A DNA stretch of 64,000 nucleotides from positions 1 to 64,000 of IMG/VR virus record IMGVR_UViG_3300035137_000026; one strand, given 5' to 3'. Both the position numbers and the translations under genes were made by a program. Position 1 is the stretch's first letter. Each line of letters starts with the position of its first letter. The notes beneath the pieces are model-generated. The model searched no databases. It had not been told where the DNA came from and was given only the letters and a program-made list of their open reading frames with translations. This document shows, piece by piece, positions 58,700-64,000 of the stretch. This DNA is from a virus.

Positions 58700-59110
58700 T
58701 AGCAACTTATTGCTTTCTCCTTCTATGTTGCTAGTTCTCCTGGCCTGTATCCAGGACTACTGAGGGTTGAATATATGGACCAGGTAGGGCGATGAATTTT
58801 GATTCACAGATCTCTTTAGGAGATGAGAATCATTCATGATTCAGCCTTACGTCATACCATGCCTCACAGTTAGAGGTATAGGGTATATATAGGGGATAGA
58901 CCTAGTTGAAGATGACAATATGTACTCCTTAGTGACTTGAAGGCGTGATTCTTGCGTAAGCAAGAAGCATGCCTTCAAGCGAGGGAGGGCCGAAGGCCCG
59001 ACCGAGAGCTAGAAGTGACGAAGTTAGATGAAGTTTGAGTCGAAGACGGTAGATTCCCCCGTCCGGAGCAATAAGTTAGATAGAAGTACCGTACGAAGAC
59101 GGCGAAAGTA
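58700..59110. other. 411-bp intergenic region with strong hairpins
   Basis: 58,938-58,981: outer stem CTTGAAGGC/GCCTTCAAG, internal loop, inner stem TTCTTGC/GCAAGAA with GTAA tetraloop. 58,986-59,001: GGGCC-GAA-GGCCC. 58,826-58,842: GAATCA-TTCA-TGATTC. It separates two minus-strand gene groups; likely a terminator plus promoter/leader, or a small RNA. Confidence 0.5.
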
Positions 59111-59947
59111 TTAGAGTTCTTCTAATGTAGGCACCCACATAGTGGGATCTGCTTCTTGTGCTTCCATGATAGAGTAGAATGTATCTTCTACATCCTGGTG
59201 GTTGTGGCTGGCGATATATCTGGCCTGGTCCATCAGGTCTATGGCTGCCTCCATAGAGAAGCTCATATCACCACAGTAGCGATCCTCATACGAGGCCACC
59301 TTGGTGTGATTAACATGGTTGTGATTCCGCAGATTTGTGAGAGTGGAGTGCCAATCTCCCTTGGGGCAGCGCTTAGCCAGTCTGTAGCATACAGCCAGAC
59401 CACACTGGATATAGTAGTACCAGCTGATAGTCTTGCTAGCGTGCATATCCTCAAGGACATCCATGGCTATGGCCAGCTCAGGGAGAGACATTCTGTCAAT
59501 GTACATCTCAAGATAGTTGTACATGGCCGCTCCAGGGGAGAGCGTATCACAGGCATCCTCTTCCTCAGCGAGGTAGGCCATATCCACAGAGTGGCAGTAC
59601 TCTTCCAGTTCCGCCTTAAGGCGAATGCCTCTCTGTATAGCACGATCTGCCTTTTTACTAGACAGATACTTACCATCACGGTAGTAGTTCTTTAGGCAGA
59701 ACTCCCTCAGTTCATCCAGCTCATCCAGCTGGTCCTGTATATCGGTCTCTGCATCTACCAGGGCAAGAGGCACTTCCCTATTGTAGAACCAGCCGAATAT
59801 GTCACCACAGGAGGAGCCGTCCACCAGGACCTGCTCGAACTCACGCTCTTGCAGGGTGGGCCATTCCTCATCCTCTACTACAGTCAGCCCATGTACTTCC
59901 TGCTCACACAGGGGGAGTACAATGTTGTTCCTTGTCTTGATAGTCAT
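59111..59947 (-). CDS. Acidic hypothetical protein, 278 aa
   Basis: Glu/Asp-rich helical protein with several Cys/His; family unknown. Confidence 0.7.
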   Translation of the reverse strand: MTIKTRNNIVLPLCEQEVHGLTVVEDEEWPTLQEREFEQVLVDGSSCGDIFGWFYNREVPLALVDAETDIQDQLDELDELREFCLKNYYRDGKYLSSKKADRAIQRGIRLKAELEEYCHSVDMAYLAEEEDACDTLSPGAAMYNYLEMYIDRMSLPELAIAMDVLEDMHASKTISWYYYIQCGLAVCYRLAKRCPKGDWHSTLTNLRNHNHVNHTKVASYEDRYCGDMSFSMEAAIDLMDQARYIASHNHQDVEDTFYSIMEAQEADPTMWVPTLEEL

Positions 59948-59992
59948 TGTGATCTACCTTTCTGCCCCAGATGTGGGGCTTGCTATATAGGA

Positions 59993-60412
59993 TTACCTAC
60001 ACTGGGCCATAGGCACACTGGCCTTGCCCCTCTCTACGAACATGGCCATACAGGCTACCATGGTAGGTATACCAGGCTTTACGTCATGCTGTACTGGATA
60101 GGTAGGTGCATCATGTTGTTGGGTGTAGGTGATAGGCTTACCCATGGGTGCGGGTGCCTTCTTCTTAGGCAGGGCGCTACATACCCTACCCTCTACCTGC
60201 TTGGCAGTACTAGCCTTCTCTACTACTGCCTCTACCATAGGCTTGTTCTTCTGCTTGACTACACTACTAGCCAAGCTAATACGACCATCTACTACCTCAT
60301 CCATGGTATGCTTACTACCACACATACCCATGATCTTAGCCTCTGCTACACTGGTAGCTTCTGTGTACTTAGATACTACATGGTTGAGAATACTCTTGAT
60401 GTTGATCTTCAT
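59993..60412 (-). CDS. Hypothetical protein, 139 aa
   Basis: Ala/Lys-rich, starts MKINIKSILNHVVSKYTEAT; unclassified. Confidence 0.65.
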   Translation of the reverse strand: MKINIKSILNHVVSKYTEATSVAEAKIMGMCGSKHTMDEVVDGRISLASSVVKQKNKPMVEAVVEKASTAKQVEGRVCSALPKKKAPAPMGKPITYTQQHDAPTYPVQHDVKPGIPTMVACMAMFVERGKASVPMAQCR

Positions 60413-60438
60413 TGTTCTTTCCTTTCTCTTGTTGATGA

Positions 60439-60612
60439 TTACTCGTCCAAGTGAACCATCTTGAATGCAGAGATAGAACGAATACGGTCTACCTCATCTG
60501 CTTTGAAGTGTAGGGCATCAATTGCCTGACCGATCTCATCTTCGCTAGGAAGACTAGCGTTGATAATCTCATCGATCCAGCTCATGATTTCTTCTTGTTT
60601 TTGCCTTGACAT
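60439..60612 (-). CDS. Small acidic protein, 57 aa
   Basis: MSRQKQEEIMSWIDEIINAS..., AAAGGA upstream; the first gene of the long minus-strand array. Confidence 0.6.
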   Translation of the reverse strand: MSRQKQEEIMSWIDEIINASLPSEDEIGQAIDALHFKADEVDRIRSISAFKMVHLDE

Positions 60613-60925
60613 GGCAATGTCCTTTCTGGGGATGAACCCCTTTGTTCCATAGAAGACCCGTGGGCTCCGAAAGATTAGTGGGACTCCTACTCATCATTAT
60701 CATTACTAGGTATCCAGCTATTTTTTCTTGATTCGTTTCCATATAGGAATCTTTATATCTCGGGCAGGTATATGTCATACTTTTATAAGGCGCACATCTA
60801 AAAAATATTTTTTATCGGAGGAGTTGATATATATGATTTTTAAAGGTGGAGTAATTGTCTATGGTAGAGTAGGGGAGGTTCTAGTGTCGGTATTCCTGCT
60901 CGAGCGGCGACAACACAATACAGTA
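60613..60925. promoter_or_regulatory. Divergent intergenic region
   Basis: Lies between the leftward array and the rightward genes, so should contain promoters for both. Near the leftward start is GGGG-TTCAT-CCCC. A+T-rich tracts occur around 60,780-60,850. No promoter could be assigned with confidence. Confidence 0.4.
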
Positions 60926-61196
60926 TGACAATCTACATTAATGCTACCAGTGGCGATGACACTACTGGAAACTAGCAGGGCCATATACTACTGTCAACAC
61001 AGCCACCACTAACACCTACTTCACTCGTGAGACGGATACGATATTGCCTTATGTGATGCAGGTATTTTACAAGACAAAGCAACAGCTTGAAGCCATGGGG
61101 ATTAACATCAGGAAGCGCCCGTTACGAGTTGCCAAGCCAAATCCATTTCCAGCAAACGATTACGGATGCACACCTCCTGCTGACTGGAATGGCTAA
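60926..61196 (+). pseudogene. Tail-protein fragment
   Basis: MTIYINATSGDDTTGN then a stop; the start resembles the beta-helix entry of the tail protein at 25,252. In another frame: GPYTTVNTATTNTYFTRETD...QLEAMGINIRKRP...PPADWNG, stop 61194. Looks like a deletion remnant. Confidence 0.5.
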
Positions 61197-61345
61197 GATC
61201 TTGAGTTTTTAGATATGCGAACCAGAGTACAAAATCACAACAAAATTTTTCTTAATTTGTCTATATAAAGACGAATACGATATTGTGCTATACTTGTAGT
61301 CATAACGGGCACAAAAATCCGTCTATACTACAGGAGGTTCAAAAT

Positions 61346-61729
61346 ATGGGAAATAGCGGCAAACAATCTATGCATTCTTCAATCCCCCGACAGACATCTG
61401 CATCCATTGCAGTTGACAGAGCCTTGTACAAGAGATTGTCGGATTGGCCTAAAGTTCTAGCAGTCTTTCTAACCATCGTTGGTATGGCTGTAGGTATGGC
61501 GGTATGGGCAAGTAACTCTCATGCAGAAATAAAAGGCTGGACAGCCGAACAGGACTATGTTACAAAGACAGAGTTGAAAGAGACAATGAAGGAACAGTAT
61601 GTTCCTCTACATGAGTTTACGAAGGTAAAGCAGAGTCTAGAAGATTTGAAGGAAGACTCAAGGCAGATCGAAAAGAAGCTTGACAAAGTTCTCGACAAGC
61701 TAAGCGAGATCAAGCGATACAGGAAATAG
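61346..61729 (+). CDS. TM plus coiled-coil protein
   Basis: 127 aa, AGGAGG upstream. TM VLAVFLTIVGMAVGMAVW at residues 38-55, then a long coiled coil (DLKEDSRQIEKKLDKVLDKL). Could be a holin-like or spanin-like protein; not decided. Confidence 0.65.
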   Translation: MGNSGKQSMHSSIPRQTSASIAVDRALYKRLSDWPKVLAVFLTIVGMAVGMAVWASNSHAEIKGWTAEQDYVTKTELKETMKEQYVPLHEFTKVKQSLEDLKEDSRQIEKKLDKVLDKLSEIKRYRK

Positions 61730-61731
61730 CC

Positions 61732-62019
61732 GTGACAACAGACCGCACCATGATGAACCTTTCTCAGTTCCGAGACAATCTAAGACAACTACTCAATCCT
61801 GAAGTCCTGAGACATATGGCTGACTTCTTAGAGGCCACAGGCTCGCAGGATGACAATAATATGCTAGCCCGCTACAAGTGGTTCTGTGAGAACGGAGAGA
61901 ACGGTCCTGACTGTAGGTATGCAGTAATGGCCAAGGAGTTCTTTCTTCGGGACCAGGCAAGCGATGCTGCCAAAGCCTTAAACTGGCTCTACCACAATTG
62001 GTCAAAACATTACGAATAA
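61732..62019 (+). CDS. Hypothetical protein, 95 aa
   Basis: GTG start; MMNLSQFRDNLRQLLNPEVL helical. Unknown structural-region protein. Confidence 0.6.
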   Translation: MTTDRTMMNLSQFRDNLRQLLNPEVLRHMADFLEATGSQDDNNMLARYKWFCENGENGPDCRYAVMAKEFFLRDQASDAAKALNWLYHNWSKHYE

Positions 62020-62033
62020 CACAGGAGTTTTAC

Positions 62034-62429
62034 ATGAAGGACATTAAAGTCATTGAGGAGTGGATTCTGGTCAAGCCTGAAGAAGAGGGTGAAAAGATCA
62101 CCAAGGGAGGTATTGTTATCCCAGAGAAGGCTAATAAGCCCCAAGTGAAGCGAGCCCAGGTTATTCAGATTAGTGATGATGTGCCTCGGCTTCTGAGAGA
62201 AGAAAAGGGACCTGATGCTAAGATGGAGTATGGTGTTGGTGACACAGTACTCTTCTATGGCAAGACGGGTATTCCTATCGAAGAAGGCAAAGATAAGTAC
62301 ATGTTCCTGAAATGGGACGGTATGTTGGCTATTAGTCTGGTTCCAGTCGATGAGCCGCATATGTTAATCCCAATCTCAGACGAGATAGACGATTTGCGTC
62401 CACCGGAGGAAGAGGATGAAGAGGATTAG
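62034..62429 (+). CDS. GroES-like co-chaperonin
   Basis: 131 aa, AGGAG upstream. WILVKPEEEGEKITKGGIVIPEKANKPQVKRAQVI, the GVGDTVLFYGKTG strand and KYMFLKWDGMLA follow the Cpn10 order, including the mobile-loop region. Probably supports capsid folding with host GroEL, as gp31 does in T4. The acidic C-terminal tail is an addition. Confidence 0.85.
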   Translation: MKDIKVIEEWILVKPEEEGEKITKGGIVIPEKANKPQVKRAQVIQISDDVPRLLREEKGPDAKMEYGVGDTVLFYGKTGIPIEEGKDKYMFLKWDGMLAISLVPVDEPHMLIPISDEIDDLRPPEEEDEED

Positions 62430-62835
62430 AATCGATCCCATGGAGTATCCCTTGAAGAAGGGGGAGTTGTGGTGGATAGTTCATCCGAACGTTGCCACAG
62501 CTGAGTTCCGTGTACCTCATGGTGGAATTACGCTCTGCACGAAAGATTTTCTTACCTTTAGGCAGAATGTAGTTTACTCTGTTGTGGGGGCTGACAATCA
62601 CAATGGTTGGGTGACAGTAGTTGAGGATGGCAATCTGTATGATATGCCACAGTACTTGTTTGCCAGGTACTTTGATGCTGAAGCATTCGTGGTTGGGATT
62701 ATGGATCAGGTCGAGTTTGAAAAGGCCAAGCCGTTCAATTATAGATCTACCATTCCTGGAAAACCTAAGGAAATGGAAGTCTTCACGGACGGGCCAGTGA
62801 AACAGTCTACGACTACTTTGGGAGATGATAGTTAA
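62416..62835 (+). CDS. Hypothetical protein, 139 aa
   Basis: Beta-rich, overlaps the GroES-like gene by 14 bp; position suggests a virion or packaging role. Confidence 0.6.
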   Translation: MKRIRIDPMEYPLKKGELWWIVHPNVATAEFRVPHGGITLCTKDFLTFRQNVVYSVVGADNHNGWVTVVEDGNLYDMPQYLFARYFDAEAFVVGIMDQVEFEKAKPFNYRSTIPGKPKEMEVFTDGPVKQSTTTLGDDS

Positions 62836-63656
62836 TGGGCGGTAAAGGTTCAGGTACACCGAAAGCTGCATTATTGAAGCTAGACGGTACACAGATTGAT
62901 AAGTATGGCCAGGTAAGCCAGTCTACCTTCTTTGAATTCCTTGATACTCCTGTGGAGCAGATGAGGAATCTAGAGAAGACGATGACTCCAGAGCAGGCCC
63001 TTAAGTTCCGCAATCATATTAACAGGATGGGTGTTGGAACCTCAGCAATCATGCCTATGCTCTGTGGTGGCAAGAAGTGTCCTATGAAGCTGTGTCCTTT
63101 CCACGAGGGTAGCGGCGGGTATCCGATAGGTGATCCGTGTCCTCTCGAGGCCAATCTTATTGCCAACTGGACAAAGAGCTATATCGAGGATTTATCTGTA
63201 GATATTGAGAGCCGTTCTGAGATGATCTTGGTGAATAAACTGGTAGAGTGTGACATAATTGATATGAGAGCCAATATTGGTCTTGGAGCCGACGAAGAAG
63301 GCTGGACCTTACTGAAGGTTGATATTACTGTCAGCGACAAGGGAACCGCCGAGATGACGAATGCTCATCCACTTCTTGAAGTAAAGGATAGAGTACAGCG
63401 ATCAAGGGAAAGAGTTCTTGAGTCATTAGCTGCTACACGTAAAGAGAAGTACAAGCGTGCTGCGGCTCTCAAGAAGCGTGAGGACGAGGATATTGGTACT
63501 CACTTCGACAACCTTAAAAAAGCCCTTGGTGTGGCCAGTAGTAGAGCTAAGGGAGCCTCTATCGAGCAGCTCAAGGCTGATGCCGATAAGATGACCAAAG
63601 AAGATAAAGAAAAGAATATTGAGGATGCTGACTGGACCACCGAAGAAGAATTGTAG
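62835..63656 (+). CDS. Cys-cluster protein, possible terminase-region gene
   Basis: 273 aa with CGGKKCPMKLCPFHE...DPCPLE, a metal or Fe-S site near residue 80, followed by charged coiled helices. In many phages a protein of this form precedes the terminase large subunit; not proven here. Confidence 0.55.
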   Translation: MGGKGSGTPKAALLKLDGTQIDKYGQVSQSTFFEFLDTPVEQMRNLEKTMTPEQALKFRNHINRMGVGTSAIMPMLCGGKKCPMKLCPFHEGSGGYPIGDPCPLEANLIANWTKSYIEDLSVDIESRSEMILVNKLVECDIIDMRANIGLGADEEGWTLLKVDITVSDKGTAEMTNAHPLLEVKDRVQRSRERVLESLAATRKEKYKRAAALKKREDEDIGTHFDNLKKALGVASSRAKGASIEQLKADADKMTKEDKEKNIEDADWTTEEEL

Positions 63657-63666
63657 GTGATCCCTT

Positions 63667-64000
63667 GTGGCTATTTCACAACTGGAGGAAAAACTTCTAG
63701 AGAAAGACTATCTTCGCTGGCAGGCTAGAGAAATTGAAGCCGGCCGGATGAAGCGACCTCCAGCCCCTCCCTATGACCCTTCTAAGAAGTACGTATCTCC
63801 TCTATTAGAGTCCAACCGTAGAAAGCTTGGAGTTCCCCTCGAGGAATTACAGGATGAACTTGACCAAATTAGGCGTGCTAGATCCACGGGTCAAACTGTC
63901 GATTATAGTAAAGCACTTCGGGTGGGCGATGAAATTGCTCGGCTAAAGCAGCAAGAGGCAGACATGGCCTGGGCTCTTCGAGAGCAGGCAGAATATGAAG
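63667..64000 (+). CDS. Structural-region protein, 3' end cut by window
   Basis: GTG start; reads VAISQLEEKLLEKDYLRWQAREIE... and runs off the window open. Coiled-coil rich; could be the N-terminus of a large terminase or portal-adjacent protein. Confidence 0.55.
   Translation, partial: MAISQLEEKLLEKDYLRWQAREIEAGRMKRPPAPPYDPSKKYVSPLLESNRRKLGVPLEELQDELDQIRRARSTGQTVDYSKALRVGDEIARLKQQEADMAWALREQAEYE

Noticed and set aside
1-64000. CRISPR array, insertion sequence or integrase
   Set aside because: No regularly spaced direct repeats, transposase or recombinase motifs were found; the only mobile-type genes are the two HNH endonucleases.

Overview
This window reads as part of the genome of a large tailed phage with about 45-50% G+C. 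From position 1 to about 60,600 nearly every gene lies on the minus strand, as short, tightly packed genes with ATGA-type overlaps. From 61,346 to the right end the genes lie on the plus strand: a membrane and coiled-coil protein, a GroES-like co-chaperonin and head-region genes, the last cut by the window edge. A Cys-rich lipoprotein of the type common in Myxococcota/Bradymonadota-like bacteria and two G+C-rich cargo genes hint at such a host, but this is only an inference.

Layout. 1-7.7 kb: an RF1-like release factor with a +1 frameshift site, a CCA-adding enzyme, CYTH, Nudix and cysteine-hydrolase-like proteins, a membrane HExxH protein, an HNH protein and several tRNAs. 7.7-13.7 kb: zinc-ribbon proteins, an ATP-dependent DNA ligase, a metallophosphoesterase, two Met-type tRNAs, an RNA ligase gene broken by TGA, and a KptA/Tpt1 RNA 2'-phosphotransferase. 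14.5-15.5 kb: an RNA-only cluster with tRNA-Gly, tRNA-Val, interrupted tRNA-like genes, unknown structured elements and a copy of the 23S rRNA GTPase-associated centre (GAC). 16-25 kb: more tRNAs, candidate spanin and holin genes, a methyltransferase, a second GAC copy, a mini-kinase and a nucleic-acid-type deaminase. 25-33 kb: a tail-fibre-like protein, then a Ro60 (TROVE) gene with at least five Y-RNA-like units directly downstream. 33-42 kb: a full Preiss-Handler NAD+ pathway (nicotinamidase, nicotinate phosphoribosyltransferase, NadD, NadE), RtcB, Thg1, a macro-domain protein and an Rnl5-type RNA ligase. 44.8-60.6 kb: replication-type and small hypothetical proteins (SSB-like, SRAP, P-loop/SLOG fusion, many membrane and zinc proteins).

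How the parts may fit together. RtcB, two RNA ligases, KptA, a macro domain, Thg1, the CCA-adding enzyme and Ro60 form an RNA repair and surveillance set. KptA consumes NAD+ and releases nicotinamide; the four NAD genes can turn nicotinamide back into NAD+; macro and Nudix proteins can process ADP-ribose products. A second theme concerns stop codons. More than 20 minus-strand reading frames between 3 and 44 kb carry an in-frame TAG, TGA or TAA with coding sequence on both sides, the release factor gene has a frameshift site at CTT-TAG, and there are two GAC mimics. This could be gene decay, sequence error, or a recoding or editing system; the sequence alone cannot decide.
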